Part shown: positions 15,702 through 27,051 of the stretch, in pieces | Numbering within the stretch: position 1 is the first letter of the stretch | How the letters are laid out: the number at the start of each line of letters is the position of its first letter | Assembly: GCF_000377345.1 (NCBI RefSeq) | Contig: NZ_KB898040.1 | Coordinates: 62,001 to 126,000 of the forward strand | Length of the DNA stretch: 64,000 nt | DNA from: Thioalkalivibrio sp. ALJ16 | GTDB lineage: Bacteria; Pseudomonadota; Gammaproteobacteria; Ectothiorhodospirales; Ectothiorhodospiraceae | Direction: 5' to 3' | Translations under genes and position numbers: made by a program | The notes under the pieces: generated by a model | Seen by the model: the letters and a program-made list of their open reading frames with translations, nothing else | What the model was told of the DNA's origin: nothing | The model's database searches: none

Positions 15702-16062
15702 TGGTGGAGGCGGCGGGAATCGAACCCGCGTCCGCAGGACCTCCGCCTTCGGCTCTACATGCTTATTCTGTCTTTGAGTTTAACCAGCCACTACCCGACA
15801 GGCAGGGAATGCAACTGGCGATCCCGGTTGAGTTTTAATGGATCCACGCCGGGCGCGCTTCACCACGAGCTTATGAGAGTCGACGCCCGATACTGGACGC
15901 ATAAGCACGGCTCCAGTCGGACGGCATCTACCGGTTTTTAAGCGGCGAGTGCGTAGTTGTCGTCGTTGGCAACTATTTTTTTGCAGTGATTTTAACGAGG
16001 TTCACCACATCCTCGGCATGCACCTAAGGTTTCGCGACCCGCGTCGAAGCCAAGTCGCCCCC
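15702..16062 (-). ncRNA. ssrA: Transfer-messenger RNA (tmRNA)
   Basis: 361 nt. The tRNA-like ends pair as GGGGGCG (5') with CGCCUCC (3', one G-U), followed by discriminator A and an encoded CCA; the T arm is GCGGGTTCGATTCCCGC. The internal reading frame begins at resume codon GCC (15970-15968) and encodes tag ANDDNYALAA then UAA (15940-15938), nearly identical to the E. coli tag. tmRNA with SmpB rescues ribosomes stalled on broken mRNAs and tags the product for ClpXP. No smpB occurs in the window. Confidence 0.97.
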
Positions 16063-16410
16063 AAGTACTTCATTGACATGGTAGCGCATCCGAAGTTCCC
16101 CGGCCATGTGATTGTCGCCCAGGAGCAGGTCAAGGGCGGATTTATCACGGAGGGCACAGCGGACACAGAGCCGGTCGATTTACAGGAAGATTGGAAGACG
16201 GGAAGATTTTTAATGGGATGACTGGCACCGTTCAGGGCGATCCTCGTCACCCCAGAACCTTCTTGCCTTCCCGTCTTCCCGTGAACAGTCGCTTGACCTT
16301 CTCCGTGCCCTCTGTGGGCTCCGAGGTGAGATCGGTCTGACAGGTCCCGCGCGGCGGGCGTGTCCGGTACAATGCGCTGCTTTTGCCACGTCGGGTTTCG
16401 AGGAAGCGCA
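16063..16410. other. 348-bp intergenic region between tmRNA and purL
   Basis: Divergent spacer. It carries a dispersed inverted-repeat element (16179-16285), an outer imperfect inverted pair GAGGGCACAG... / ...GTGCCCTCTGTGG around it, and near purL a possible -10 TACAAT (16368-16373) without a well-spaced -35. I could not pick a convincing tmRNA promoter by eye. No coding gene is supported. Confidence 0.65.
16179..16285. repeat. Dispersed inverted-repeat element, copy 1
   Basis: Ends TTTACAGGAAG (16179-16189) and CTTCCCGTGAA (16275-16285) are inverted with two differences; inside them is a perfect 13-bp inverted pair GGAAGACGGGAAG (16193-16205) / CTTCCCGTCTTCC (16267-16279). Copy 2 at 63749-63884 has the same terminal sequence TTCACAGGAAG. 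No coding capacity; REP/BIME-like organisation. Confidence 0.7.
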
Positions 16411-19400
16411 ATGCGGGTTGTGGAAGGGGGCGCGGCGGTCTCGCCGTTTCGGCTGCAGGCAATGGAGGCTGGGCTGCGGGCGGTGGTGCCGGGGGCCGGT
16501 CCGCTGGCCGCTCGGTTTGTCTATTTCGTGGCCACCCGCCGCCGGCTGAGCGCCGCCGAGGAAGCCGTGCTCGGGCGCCTGCTGAACGAGGGTGAGGCCT
16601 GGACTCCCCCGCGGTTCGCGGTGTGTCGCGAGCTGGTGGTGATCCCGCGCTTCGGCACGATCAGCCCGTGGTCGTCCAAGGCCACCGAAATCGCACATCA
16701 CGCGGGTCTTGAGGGTGCGATCGAAAGGATCGAACGCGGGGTGCACTGGCAGCTCGGCGGAGAGCCGGCTCGGACCGCCGATGCGGACGTGCTGGCAGGG
16801 GTGTTCCATGACCGCATGACCGAGGCCGTGATCGAAGACCCGGCCTATGCGGCCCGTCTGTTCCATGATGAAACGCCGCGCTCGCTGGCGCGCGTGGAGC
16901 TGGGCGCCGATGCCCGCGCGGCCCTGGAACGCGCCAACGCCGATCTGGGGCTGGCGCTGTCGGCGGACGAGGTCGACTACCTCGCCGAGGGCTTCTCCGC
17001 CCTGGGTCGCGCGCCCACCGATGCCGAGCTGATGATGTTCGCGCAGGCGAATTCGGAGCACTGCCGGCACAAGATCTTCAATGCCGCCTGGGTGCTGGAC
17101 GGTCAGGAGGACGCACGCACCCTGTTCGGGATGATCCGGCAGACCCATGCGCGCCACCCGGAGGGTGTGCTGTCGGCCTACAGTGACAACGCATCCGTGA
17201 TCGCCGGGCACCAGGGAACCCGCCTGATGCCAGATGCTATCACCGGCGAGTACCGGCGCGAGACGCTGGACCTGCCGATCCTGATGAAGGTGGAGACGCA
17301 CAACCATCCCACCGCGATCTCGCCCTTTCCGGGCGCGGCCACGGGCTCCGGCGGCGAGATCCGTGACGAGGGCGCCACCGGCCAGGGCTCCAAGCCGAAG
17401 GCGGCGCTGACCGGTTTCTCGGTGTCCAACCTGCAGATCCCCGGTTTTGCCCAGCCCTGGGAGCGCGATTTCGGTCGCCCCGGGCGGATCGAGAGTGCGC
17501 GGCAGATCATGCTGGACGGCCCGATCGGGGCCGCGGCCTTCAATAACGAATTCGGCCGCCCCGCGCTGGCCGGTTACTTCCGGACCCTGGAGATGGCGTT
17601 GCCGGACGGGAGCGGGGGCGAGCGACTGTACGGCTACCACAAGCCGATCATGCTGGCGGGCGGGGTCGGGTCGATCCGCGGCGAGCATGTGCACAAGCAG
17701 GATGTGCCGGCGGGTACCCCGATCGTGGTGCTGGGCGGCCCGGCGATGCTGATTGGTCTGGGCGGTGGGGCCGCTTCGTCCATGGCCAGTGGCGCGAGTT
17801 CCGAGCAGCTGGACTTTGCCTCTGTGCAGCGCGGCAATCCGGAGATGGAACGGCGCTGTCAGGAGGTGATCGACCGCTGCACCGCGCTGGGTGCCGGCAA
17901 CCCCATTCTTTCCATTCATGATGTCGGGGCCGGCGGGCTTTCCAACGCGATCCCGGAGATCCTGGATGATGCGGGGCGTGGCGGGGTCATCCAGCTGCGC
18001 GATCTGCCCACCGCGGAACCGGGACTGTCGCCAATGGAGCTCTGGTGCAACGAGGCACAGGAGCGCTACGTACTGGCGATCGCCGCCGATCGTCTGGAGA
18101 CCTTCCGCACCCTGGCCGAACGCGAGCGGGCGCCGTTCGCGGTGGTCGGAGAGGCCACCGATGCCGGACACCTGCGGGTGGAGGATCGCCTGTTTCACGA
18201 GCCGCCGGTGGACATGCCGATGGGCATGCTGCTGGGCAAGACGCCGCGGATGACGCGCGAGGACCGGCGCCTGCCCGCGCCGGTGACCGCGTTTGACCCG
18301 GAGGGCGCGCCGCTGGCGGAGGCCCTGGGGCGGGTGTTGCGCATGCCGGCGGTCGCGGCCAAGCACTTCCTGATTACGATTGGTGACCGCAGCGTGGGCG
18401 GGTTGGTGGCGCGCGACCAGATGGTGGGCCCGTGGCAGGTGCCAGTGGCCGACTGCGCGGTGACGCTGACCGATTTCGACGGCCACAGCGGCGAAGCGAT
18501 GGCGATGGGCGAGCGCACGCCACTGGCGATCCTGTCGGCACCGGCCTCCGGACGAATGGCGATCGGCGAGGTCGTGACCAACCTCGCGGGCGCGGATATC
18601 GACGGTACGCATGCGATCCGTCTGTCGGCCAACTGGATGGCGGCCGCCGGCGTGCCGGGTGAGGACGCCAATCTGTTCGACACCGTGCGTGCCATCGCCG
18701 AGGACCTGTGTCCGGCACTGGGGATCTCGATCCCGGTGGGCAAGGATTCGCTGTCGATGCGCACGGTATGGGAGACCGCCGAAGGCCAGTCGCGTCACAT
18801 GCATGCGCCGGTATCGCTGATTGTGTCCGGGTTCGCACCCGTGGTCGACGCGCGGCGGACGCTGACCCCGATGCCGGATGTGGCCGCCGACGACCGCCTG
18901 TGGCTGATCGATTTGGGCGAAGGCCGGATGCGCAGCGGTGGCTCGGCGCTGGCCCAGAGTTATGGACACATTGGCGAGACGGTCCCCGATGTGGTGGACG
19001 CCGGGCGCCTGCGCGCCTTCTTTGATGCGATCACAACGCTACGGCGTAACGGGCTGTTGCGGGCCTATCACGACCGTTCCGATGGCGGTCTGATCACCAC
19101 GCTGCTGGAGATGGGCTTTGCCGGGCGCTGCGGACTCGATATCGAGGTGCCCGCGGACCATCCGGCCGCGGCCTGGCTGTTCAACGAGGAGCTGGGCGCG
19201 GTGGTGCAGGTTGCGGCAGGCGCCGAATCGGCGTTGCGCGACGCGCTGGCGGCCGCCGGGCTGGAGGCCCATCTGCACCCGGTAGCGCGTCTGCGTGCGG
19301 ACGAAGCGATCACGGTGCAGCAGGGCGGCAGCCCGCTGTTGCACGCGACCCGCTCGGACCTGCAGCGCCAGTGGCAGGAGACCTCGGCGCAGATGCAGCG

Positions 19401-20286
19401 CCTGCGCGATGATCCCGAGTGCGCCGACGAGGAGCTGGAGCGCGTGGACGCGGACGATGGCCTGCAGCCACGACTGGTCTTCGACCCGGCCGAGGATGTG
19501 GCGGCGCCGATGATCGCAACGGGTGTCCGCCCGCGGGTCGCGATCCTGCGCGAGCAGGGTGTGAACGGGCAGCTGGAGATGGCGGCGGCCTTCGAGCGGG
19601 CCGGCTTTGCGCCGGTGGATGTGCACATGACCGACCTGCTGCAGGGCCGTCAGGATCTGGACTCGATGCAGGGACTGGCGGTCTGCGGCGGTTTCTCCTA
19701 TGGCGATGTCCTGGGTGCCGGGGGTGGCTGGGCGCAGACCATCCTGAATCACGCCAGCCTGCGCGATGCGTTCCAGGCGTTCTTCGAGCGCGGGCAGACC
19801 TTCACTCTGGGGGTCTGCAATGGCTGTCAGATGCTGTCGCACCTGGCACCGCTGATCCCGGGGGCCGATCACTGGCCTCGCTTCGTGCGCAACCGTTCGG
19901 AGCAGTTCGAGGCGCGGCTCTCGCAGGTGCGGGTCGAGCCGGGACCGGCGGCCCTGCTGGACGGCATGGCCGGGTCCGTGCTGCCGGTCGTGGTATCACA
20001 TGGCGAGGGCCGCGTGCGCTACCCGGGCGACACACCGGTCCATGACCAGGCCGCGCTGCGTTACGTGGAGGCCGATGATGCCCCGGCCACACGGTATCCG
20101 GCCAACCCCAACGGATCGCCCGGTGGCGCCACCGGGTTCTGCAGCGGCGATGGCCGTGCGCTGATCATGATGCCGCACCCGGAACGGGTGTTCCGCACGG
20201 TCCAGCACAGCTGGCACCCCGAGGACTGGGGCGACGACGGACCGTGGATGCGGCTGTTCCGCAATGCCAGGGTGTTCGTCAACTGA
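16411..20286 (+). CDS. purL: Phosphoribosylformylglycinamidine synthase
   Basis: 1291 residues, the large single-chain gammaproteobacterial form (E. coli 1295). It converts FGAR, glutamine and ATP to FGAM in the fourth step of purine synthesis. Start ATG 16411 follows GAGGAA. Domains: N-terminal PurS-like region, two AIR-synthase-type ATP domains ([87 protein letters not shown]), and C-terminal class I glutaminase ([18 protein letters not shown], nucleophile Cys in [13 protein letters not shown], catalytic His-Glu in MPHPERVFR). All catalytic segments are intact. Followed 54 bp later by the tPilZ-like gene. Confidence 0.98.
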   Translation: MRVVEGGAAVSPFRLQAMEAGLRAVVPGAGPLAARFVYFVATRRRLSAAEEAVLGRLLNEGEAWTPPRFAVCRELVVIPRFGTISPWSSKATEIAHHAGLEGAIERIERGVHWQLGGEPARTADADVLAGVFHDRMTEAVIEDPAYAARLFHDETPRSLARVELGADARAALERANADLGLALSADEVDYLAEGFSALGRAPTDAELMMFAQANSEHCRHKIFNAAWVLDGQEDARTLFGMIRQTHARHPEGVLSAYSDNASVIAGHQGTRLMPDAITGEYRRETLDLPILMKVETHNHPTAISPFPGAATGSGGEIRDEGATGQGSKPKAALTGFSVSNLQIPGFAQPWERDFGRPGRIESARQIMLDGPIGAAAFNNEFGRPALAGYFRTLEMALPDGSGGERLYGYHKPIMLAGGVGSIRGEHVHKQDVPAGTPIVVLGGPAMLIGLGGGAASSMASGASSEQLDFASVQRGNPEMERRCQEVIDRCTALGAGNPILSIHDVGAGGLSNAIPEILDDAGRGGVIQLRDLPTAEPGLSPMELWCNEAQERYVLAIAADRLETFRTLAERERAPFAVVGEATDAGHLRVEDRLFHEPPVDMPMGMLLGKTPRMTREDRRLPAPVTAFDPEGAPLAEALGRVLRMPAVAAKHFLITIGDRSVGGLVARDQMVGPWQVPVADCAVTLTDFDGHSGEAMAMGERTPLAILSAPASGRMAIGEVVTNLAGADIDGTHAIRLSANWMAAAGVPGEDANLFDTVRAIAEDLCPALGISIPVGKDSLSMRTVWETAEGQSRHMHAPVSLIVSGFAPVVDARRTLTPMPDVAADDRLWLIDLGEGRMRSGGSALAQSYGHIGETVPDVVDAGRLRAFFDAITTLRRNGLLRAYHDRSDGGLITTLLEMGFAGRCGLDIEVPADHPAAAWLFNEELGAVVQVAAGAESALRDALAAAGLEAHLHPVARLRADEAITVQQGGSPLLHATRSDLQRQWQETSAQMQRLRDDPECADEELERVDADDGLQPRLVFDPAEDVAAPMIATGVRPRVAILREQGVNGQLEMAAAFERAGFAPVDVHMTDLLQGRQDLDSMQGLAVCGGFSYGDVLGAGGGWAQTILNHASLRDAFQAFFERGQTFTLGVCNGCQMLSHLAPLIPGADHWPRFVRNRSEQFEARLSQVRVEPGPAALLDGMAGSVLPVVVSHGEGRVRYPGDTPVHDQAALRYVEADDAPATRYPANPNGSPGGATGFCSGDGRALIMMPHPERVFRTVQHSWHPEDWGDDGPWMRLFRNARVFVN

Positions 20287-20340
20287 GGGGCTGCGCCGGG
20301 ATGGTCTATAAGGAAGGCAGTTTCCGGAGCAGTCAGGGAC

Positions 20341-20889
20341 ATGGGGGCGTGCATGGATGAGGCCAGCGAGAACGAGTTCCTCGGCGAGGAGCTCCGGGTT
20401 TCCAGCCCCCTGATGATCGGGCCGTCGAGCCGCCCGCTGACCGATCCCGTGCTGGCGCAGCGTCTGATCGAGAGTCTCGACCTGTTCGACGACTCTCAGT
20501 CGCGCGCGGTCTCGCCGCACGAGGAAGAGGGCGCGCCCGAGGTGCAGCGGCTGGAACACAAGCTGGATCTTCTGCTGCACCTGGTGGCGGAGTCCCTGCA
20601 CCCCGAGCGGCCCGATCCGGTCGCGGTCACCATCAGCGCCCGCGGAATTGTGCTGCCGGAAGGCACGCTGCCGGAGGACTGCGACCGCGTGGAGATCTAT
20701 CTCAGCCGTTTGCTGCCGCAGCCGTGCGTGCTGGGTGTCGAGACTCCGACAACCCGCGGAGCGCAGCAATTCACACGCTGGACCGGCATCGACGGTCCGC
20801 TGGAGGAGGCCATCGGGCGCTGGATCTTTCGCCTGCACCGGCGCGAGGTGGCGGAGAAACGCCAGAAAGTTGACGCCAATCGCAACTAG
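20341..20889 (+). CDS. Atypical PilZ (tPilZ)-like c-di-GMP receptor candidate
   Basis: 182 residues from ATG 20341; ATG 20353, preceded by a G-rich stretch, is also possible. After a 60-residue acidic N-terminus it shows the pattern [19 protein letters not shown], then [39 protein letters not shown], recalling the helix-strand layout of the atypical PilZ family (XC_6012-like), in which the usual RxxxR and D/NxSxxG c-di-GMP motifs are missing. Those motifs are not visible here. It sits directly before fleQ (89 bp), so a role in flagellar or surface-attachment control is likely by context. A TATAAG box lies at 20309-20314. Family assignment is from memory and moderate. Confidence 0.55.
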   Translation: MGACMDEASENEFLGEELRVSSPLMIGPSSRPLTDPVLAQRLIESLDLFDDSQSRAVSPHEEEGAPEVQRLEHKLDLLLHLVAESLHPERPDPVAVTISARGIVLPEGTLPEDCDRVEIYLSRLLPQPCVLGVETPTTRGAQQFTRWTGIDGPLEEAIGRWIFRLHRREVAEKRQKVDANRN

Positions 20890-20978
20890 GCCGGATACTG
20901 CGAACTCGATCACAGCGCCGGATGCGGCCCGGGGCTCCCCGGAGTCCGCAACGGTCACGGCCACCGAGGCACAGCAGC

Positions 20979-22358
20979 ATGTCGGATCCGGGCGAAGTTC
21001 AGCAGACCCTGCGCATTGCGCTGAGTGGTGACGTCGGCGCGACGGAGGCCACACGGGCCATCCTCAACTGCATGGGCTGCGAGGCGGAGACGCACAGCAA
21101 TCCCAGTGACCTGACCGATGGCTCGCCCGCGGCGGCGGTGTGGCTCTGCGGCCCGGCCGCGGAGCTGGACGCGCGCCTGCAGGAGGAGCGCGGCGACCCG
21201 GCCGCGGTGGTGGTGCAGCCGACCGACGGAGGCGAGGTCCAGGCCGATGGTGTGGATTGCGTGGTCGAGCATCCGCTGTCCATCGCCCGGGTCTCCCAGG
21301 TCCTGCAGTGGCTGCGTTTTGGCCGCGAGCCGGGCTATGACGACATGCCCGGCCTGGTCGGGTCCCATCCAACGATGCAGGCGGTCAAGCGCCTGGTGGG
21401 CCAGGTCGCACGGACCGATGCCACCGCCCTGATCCTGGGCGAGACGGGATCGGGCAAGGAGGTCGTGGCCCGCGCGATTCACAATGCCTCCGAGCGCGCG
21501 GACAAGCCTTTTGTCGCGGTGAACTGCGGGGCGATCCCGGGCGACCTGCTGGAAAGCGAGTTGTTCGGCCACGAGAAGGGTGCCCTCACCGGGGCATTCA
21601 CCGCCCGCGCCGGGCGCTTCGAGCTGGCCGAGGACGGCACGCTGTTTCTGGACGAAATCGGTGACATGCCGCTGCCCATGCAGGTCAAGCTTCTGCGGGT
21701 GCTGCAGGAGCGGGTGTTCGAACGTGTGGGCTCCAACAAGTCCATCCCGGCGCGAGCGCGAATCATCGCCGCGACCCACCGCGACCTGGATGCCGCAGTG
21801 GCGGATGGCGGCTTTCGCCAGGATCTGTATTTCCGGCTGAGCGTATTCCCCATCGAGCTGCCGCCGCTGCGCGAGCGCACCAGCGATATGCCGCAGCTGA
21901 TCGCGGCGCTCGAGGAACGAGTGCGCGAGCAGGGCATGACCCCGGCCCATCTGACCCCGGCCGTGGTGGCGCATCTGGGGCAACTGGAGTGGCCCGGCAA
22001 CATCCGCGAGCTGGCCAACCTGCTGGAACAGCTCGCCATCATGTATCCCGATCTGCCGGTGGATCTGGCGCAACTCCCGGCACGGGTGCGCCCGGACGGC
22101 ATCGAGGACCTGAGCCTGCCGCCCACGGCGGGACGCGAGAACAGCGGCGGCGCGGCCGCGGAAGGGTTGTCGCTGGTCGGTGGGCTGCCACCGGAGGGCG
22201 TAGATCTGCGCAGCTTCCTGAACGATCTCGAGCGCGACATGATTATCCGAGCGCTGGAGGAGACGGGGCATGTGGTCGCCCGCGCGGCCCGGCGGCTGGG
22301 CATGCGCCGCACGACCCTCGTCGAGCGTATGCGCAAGTTCGGTTTGGGGAAGGGCTGA
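20979..22358 (+). CDS. fleQ: FleQ-type sigma-54-dependent master regulator of flagellar genes
   Basis: 459 residues from ATG 20979 ([18 protein letters not shown]). The N-terminal receiver-like domain (about 1-115) lacks a phosphorylatable Asp, as in FleQ. The central AAA+ domain has Walker [18 protein letters not shown], the sigma-54 contact loop as GALTGA instead of GAFTGA, Walker [26 protein letters not shown], and [21 protein letters not shown], a strongly FleQ-like stretch. The C-terminal Fis-type helix-turn-helix is [25 protein letters not shown]. In Pseudomonas and Vibrio, FleQ/FlrA switches on class II flagellar genes and responds to c-di-GMP. It precedes fleR, whose promoter is a sigma-54 site. 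Confidence 0.92.
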   Translation: MSDPGEVQQTLRIALSGDVGATEATRAILNCMGCEAETHSNPSDLTDGSPAAAVWLCGPAAELDARLQEERGDPAAVVVQPTDGGEVQADGVDCVVEHPLSIARVSQVLQWLRFGREPGYDDMPGLVGSHPTMQAVKRLVGQVARTDATALILGETGSGKEVVARAIHNASERADKPFVAVNCGAIPGDLLESELFGHEKGALTGAFTARAGRFELAEDGTLFLDEIGDMPLPMQVKLLRVLQERVFERVGSNKSIPARARIIAATHRDLDAAVADGGFRQDLYFRLSVFPIELPPLRERTSDMPQLIAALEERVREQGMTPAHLTPAVVAHLGQLEWPGNIRELANLLEQLAIMYPDLPVDLAQLPARVRPDGIEDLSLPPTAGRENSGGAAAEGLSLVGGLPPEGVDLRSFLNDLERDMIIRALEETGHVVARAARRLGMRRTTLVERMRKFGLGKG

Positions 22359-22473
22359 AGGGACGGAATCCCGTCGCTTCCGCGGTCCAGCATGCAGGCC
22401 AGACGCGTCGGAAGTTCGACGAAAAATCCAGGACGGCTCGAATAACCCTCCAAAAAACAATCCCCTAAAGACC

Positions 22474-22489
22474 TGGCGCATGTCTTGCT
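22474..22489 (+). promoter_or_regulatory. Sigma-54 promoter of fleR
   Basis: TGGCGCATGTCTTGCT: the -24 GG (22475-22476) and -12 GC (22487-22488) are exactly 10 bp apart and both arms match TGGC-N8-TTGC-type consensus. Predicted start near 22500, 23 bp before the fleR ATG. FleQ, encoded just upstream, is the likely activator. Confidence 0.85.
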
Positions 22490-22522
22490 TTATGTCTCCC
22501 GAATCTCTTGCGGAAGGCATCC

Positions 22523-23893
<1,371 letters not shown>

Positions 23894-23905
23894 GGCGGAC
23901 GTTTG

Positions 23906-23921
23906 TGGCATGTGCCTTGCA
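23906..23921 (+). promoter_or_regulatory. Sigma-54 promoter of the fliE operon
   Basis: TGGCATGTGCCTTGCA with GG (23907-23908) and GC (23919-23920) separated by 10 bp, a close match to consensus. It begins 13 bp after the fleR stop and about 100 bp before fliE; activated by FleQ or FleR. Confidence 0.88.
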
Positions 23922-24007
23922 TTGAATTTTTCAACAGTTCAGGACATTAGGGGTTTCGGCGGACGGACGGATCGTGACCGCCGCGCGGCCACCGAGGGGT
24001 AGAGAAC

Positions 24008-24346
24008 ATGAGCGAGATGCAGATCCAGAATGTGCTGCAGCAGATGCGTCAGCTGACCCAGGCCAGCGGTGTGCAGAATACGCAGCCGGCCCAGCCCGTG
24101 CGCGAGTCGCAGCGGGTGGGCGGGGTCGACTTTCAGAATGTCCTGACCGAATCGCTGCGCGGCGTGAACCAGGTGCAGCAGGAAGCGACCGATCTGCAGA
24201 CGCGCTTCGAGCTCGGCGACGAGAACGTGAGCCTGCCGCAGGTGATGACCGCGATGAGCAAGTCCAGTATCGCCTTCGAGGCGACCAATCAGGTACGCAA
24301 CCGGCTGTTGACCGCGTATCAGGAAATCATGCGGATGCAGGTCTGA
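24008..24346 (+). CDS. fliE: Flagellar hook-basal body complex protein FliE
   Basis: 112 residues. FliE links the MS ring to the proximal rod and is the first rod protein exported. The first 35 residues are Gln-rich and flexible; the conserved C-terminal half contains VDFQNVLTESLRGVNQVQQEATDLQTRFELGDENVSLPQVMTAMSKSSIAFEATNQVRNRLLTAYQEIMRMQV, split here by family blocks GVNQVQQEA, VSLPQVM and LLTAYQEIM. First gene of fliEFGHIJ. Confidence 0.95.
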   Translation: MSEMQIQNVLQQMRQLTQASGVQNTQPAQPVRESQRVGGVDFQNVLTESLRGVNQVQQEATDLQTRFELGDENVSLPQVMTAMSKSSIAFEATNQVRNRLLTAYQEIMRMQV

Positions 24347-24377
24347 TCGGCGCGCGGGCTGAGGGAGAGAACGGACA

Positions 24378-26051
24378 ATGGCCGAAAATGCACAGTCCCT
24401 GCCGGCGGTCGTGACCAGCGGGATCCGGGAGTTCAACGGGATGCCCGCCGGGCGCCAGCTGGCGCTGATGGGTATGGCCGCCGGGGCGGTCGTCGTGATT
24501 GTGGCCTTGTTGTACTGGGCGATGCGTCCAACCTACGTACCGTTGTTTCCGCGTATGGATGCCGAGGATGCGGCCGAGGTGGTCCAGGTGTTGTCGCAGG
24601 CCGGGATTCAGTATCAGGTGGATTCCACCACGGGGCAGGTCAAGGTGCCGCAGGGCGATGTCGCCAGTGCGCGCCTGCAGCTGGCCAGCGAGGGGCTGCC
24701 GCGCTCCGGCGATCTGGGTTTCGAGCTGCTGCAGGAGGATACCGGCCTCGGCACCAGCCGGATGATCGAGGGTGCCCGGCGACACCGGGCGATGGAGGGC
24801 GAACTGGCGCGTACCGTCGCATCGCTGGATGCGGTGGATTGGGCGCGCGTGCACATCGCCGAGGGCGAACAGTCCGTGTTCGTTCGGGATCGGCGCCCGG
24901 CCAGTGCGTCGGTGGTGGTGCACCTGCGCGGCGGGCGCTCGCTCAGCGAGTCGCAGGTGGGCGCGATCGTCCATCTGGTGGCCTCCAGCACCTCGGATCT
25001 GGACCCGGAACGGGTGACGGTCGTGGATCAGCGTGGACGGCTGCTGACGCAGGACGGCGCCGAGGCCGGCATGGGCGGAAGCAGTGATCGCCTCAGCTTT
25101 ACCCGCGACGTGGAACAGCGTTACACCGACCGCATCCAGGACCTGCTGATCCCGATTGTCGGGCGTGATCGGGTGCGGGTGCAGGTCAATGCCGATATCG
25201 ACTTTTCGCGGGTGGAGCGGACCGAGGAGCTGTACGACCCGGAGACCATTGCGCTGCGTTCCGAGCAGACGCGCGACGACGAGCGTACCGGCCCCGATGC
25301 CGGCGCCGGGGGCGTGCCCGGGGCCCTGACCAACCAGCCGCCCGCCGGTGGCGTGATCGGCGATGACGCGGCGGACGCCGAGAACGGCGCGGGCCAGCCG
25401 GCGCCGCTGCCCGGCAGTCGCAGCAGCAGCGTCACGCGCAATTTCGAAGTGGACCGTCGCATCAACCACATTCGTGAAATGCCGGGTGGCGTGCAGCGGG
25501 TCTCGACCGCGGTGGTGGTGGACTTCCGTCAGGAGGTCAACGAGGACGGCGAGAGCGTGCAGGTGGCGCGCGATGCCGAGGAACTGGACCGGATCGAGGC
25601 CCTGGTGCGCGAGGCGGTTGGCTTCAATGCCGCGCGCGGGGATACGATCAACGTGGTGACGGCCCCGTTCGAGGCCCCGGCCGAGGAGATCATGGCCGAC
25701 GAGATCGCGTTCTGGGAGCAACCCTGGTTCCTCGAACTGGTCAAAATCGTGGCGGCCCTGCTGCTGGCGCTGATCATCCTGCTGACCGTGGTGCGCCCGG
25801 CGATGAAACAGCTGATGAAGCGCCCGGAACCGCCACCCCGGCGCGAGGATGAACGCGAGGCGCTGACGGACGAATCCGGTGGCATGGCGATGGGCGCCAG
25901 CGGTGAGGGCTCAGCCGTGGCCGCGCTGACCGGGCCGAAGGGGCCGGACCAGCAGGAAATGGATCTGGAGGCGGTGCGCGAGATGGTCCGCGAGGATCCG
26001 AAGCGCGTGGCCCAGGTGATGAAGACGTGGTTGGGTGAAGATGGCCGCTGA
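24378..26051 (+). CDS. fliF: Flagellar MS-ring protein FliF
   Basis: 557 residues, usual length. FliF forms the membrane MS ring that carries the C ring and export gate. First membrane segment LALMGMAAGAVVVIVALLYWAM near residue 35, second FLELVKIVAALLLALIILLTVV near 455. The periplasmic ring-building motifs are present (FPRMDAEDAAEVVQVLSQAGIQYQV; DWARVHIAEGEQSVFVRDRRPASASVVVHLR; VTVVDQRGRLLT). The cytoplasmic C-terminus (MVREDPKRVAQVMKTWLGED) is the FliG-binding tail and overlaps the fliG start. Confidence 0.97.
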   Translation: MAENAQSLPAVVTSGIREFNGMPAGRQLALMGMAAGAVVVIVALLYWAMRPTYVPLFPRMDAEDAAEVVQVLSQAGIQYQVDSTTGQVKVPQGDVASARLQLASEGLPRSGDLGFELLQEDTGLGTSRMIEGARRHRAMEGELARTVASLDAVDWARVHIAEGEQSVFVRDRRPASASVVVHLRGGRSLSESQVGAIVHLVASSTSDLDPERVTVVDQRGRLLTQDGAEAGMGGSSDRLSFTRDVEQRYTDRIQDLLIPIVGRDRVRVQVNADIDFSRVERTEELYDPETIALRSEQTRDDERTGPDAGAGGVPGALTNQPPAGGVIGDDAADAENGAGQPAPLPGSRSSSVTRNFEVDRRINHIREMPGGVQRVSTAVVVDFRQEVNEDGESVQVARDAEELDRIEALVREAVGFNAARGDTINVVTAPFEAPAEEIMADEIAFWEQPWFLELVKIVAALLLALIILLTVVRPAMKQLMKRPEPPPRREDEREALTDESGGMAMGASGEGSAVAALTGPKGPDQQEMDLEAVREMVREDPKRVAQVMKTWLGEDGR

Positions 26052-27051
26052 AAAGACCTCCAAACTGGAAGGCGCCGAGCGCGCCGCGGTGTTCATGATG
26101 AGCCTGGGCGAGGAGGCCGCGGCCGAGGTCATGCGCCACATGGGCCCGAAGGAGGTGCAGAAGATCGGCACAGCGATGGCGGCGATGGACCGGATCTCGC
26201 GCAGCGACGTGAACGCCGCCCTGCATGACTTCTCTACCCACGTGCAGGAACAGACGGCCTTGGGCGTGGGCGCCGACGAGTATGTGCGCAGCGTGATGGA
26301 GAGCGCGCTGGGCGACAAGGCATCGGGTCTGATCGACCGGATCCTGCTGGGGCGCAATTCCAAGGGTATCGAGGCGCTCAAATGGCTGGATCCGCGCGCC
26401 ATCGCGGACATGCTGCGCAACGAACATCCGCAGATCGTGGCCATCGTGCTGTCGCATCTGGATGCGGACCAGGCCTCGGATACGCTGAAGTACCTCCCTT
26501 CGCGCGTGCAGTCAGACATCTTGATGCGGATCGCGACGATGGACGGCGTTCAGCCGCAGGCCCTGCAGGAGCTGGACGATATCCTCGATCGCCAGCTGTC
26601 CGGCAATGCCGCGAGCAAGACCTCCATGCTGGGCGGGGTGCGTTCCGCCGCCAACATCATGAATCTGATGGAGGGCTCGCGCGAGGCGGAGCTCATGGAG
26701 TCGATCAAGGAGTCCGACGCCGATCTGGGGTCGCGCATCGAAGAGGAGATGTTCATCTTCGAGAACCTGGTGGAGATCGACGATCGTGGCATCCAGACCC
26801 TGCTGCGCGAGATCCAGACCGAGTCGCTGGTGCTCGCGATGAAGGGCGCCGATGACGACCTGAAGGACAAGATCTTCCGGAACATGTCCAAGCGCGCCGG
26901 CGAAATGCTGCGCGAGGACCTGGAGGCGAAGGGGCCGGTTCGGGTCAGCGAGGTCGAAGCGGCCCAGAAAGAGATCCTCACCGTTGCACGGCGCCTGTCG
27001 GAGAACGGCGACATCGTGCTGGGCGGTGGGGGTAGCGAGGCGATGCTGTGA
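26041..27051 (+). CDS. fliG: Flagellar motor switch protein FliG
   Basis: 336 residues from ATG 26041; a GTG two codons earlier (26035) is possible. FliG sits at the top of the C ring, contacts FliF and converts stator force to torque. N-terminal FliF-binding domain (EGAERAAVFMMSLGEEAAAEVMRHM), middle EHPQIVAIVLSHLDADQASDTL (EHPQ motif), C-terminal torque helix FENLVEIDDRGIQTLLREI with the alternating charged residues. Overlaps fliF by 11 bp and fliH by 4 bp, indicating translational coupling. Confidence 0.97.
   Translation: MAAEKTSKLEGAERAAVFMMSLGEEAAAEVMRHMGPKEVQKIGTAMAAMDRISRSDVNAALHDFSTHVQEQTALGVGADEYVRSVMESALGDKASGLIDRILLGRNSKGIEALKWLDPRAIADMLRNEHPQIVAIVLSHLDADQASDTLKYLPSRVQSDILMRIATMDGVQPQALQELDDILDRQLSGNAASKTSMLGGVRSAANIMNLMEGSREAELMESIKESDADLGSRIEEEMFIFENLVEIDDRGIQTLLREIQTESLVLAMKGADDDLKDKIFRNMSKRAGEMLREDLEAKGPVRVSEVEAAQKEILTVARRLSENGDIVLGGGGSEAML

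Noticed and set aside
15949-16221. Plus-strand frame of 90 codons
   Set aside because: Runs antisense through tmRNA and then through the inverted repeat; neither part can be coding.
16335-16373. Possible sigma-70 promoter CTGACA ... TACAAT before purL
   Set aside because: The two elements are about 25 bp apart; only the -10 is plausible, so no promoter feature was listed.
16210-18969. Long open frame (919 codons) antisense to purL on the minus strand
   Set aside because: Lies wholly within a well-conserved purL on the other strand; Arg/His/Gln-rich composition is typical of antisense frames in high-GC DNA.
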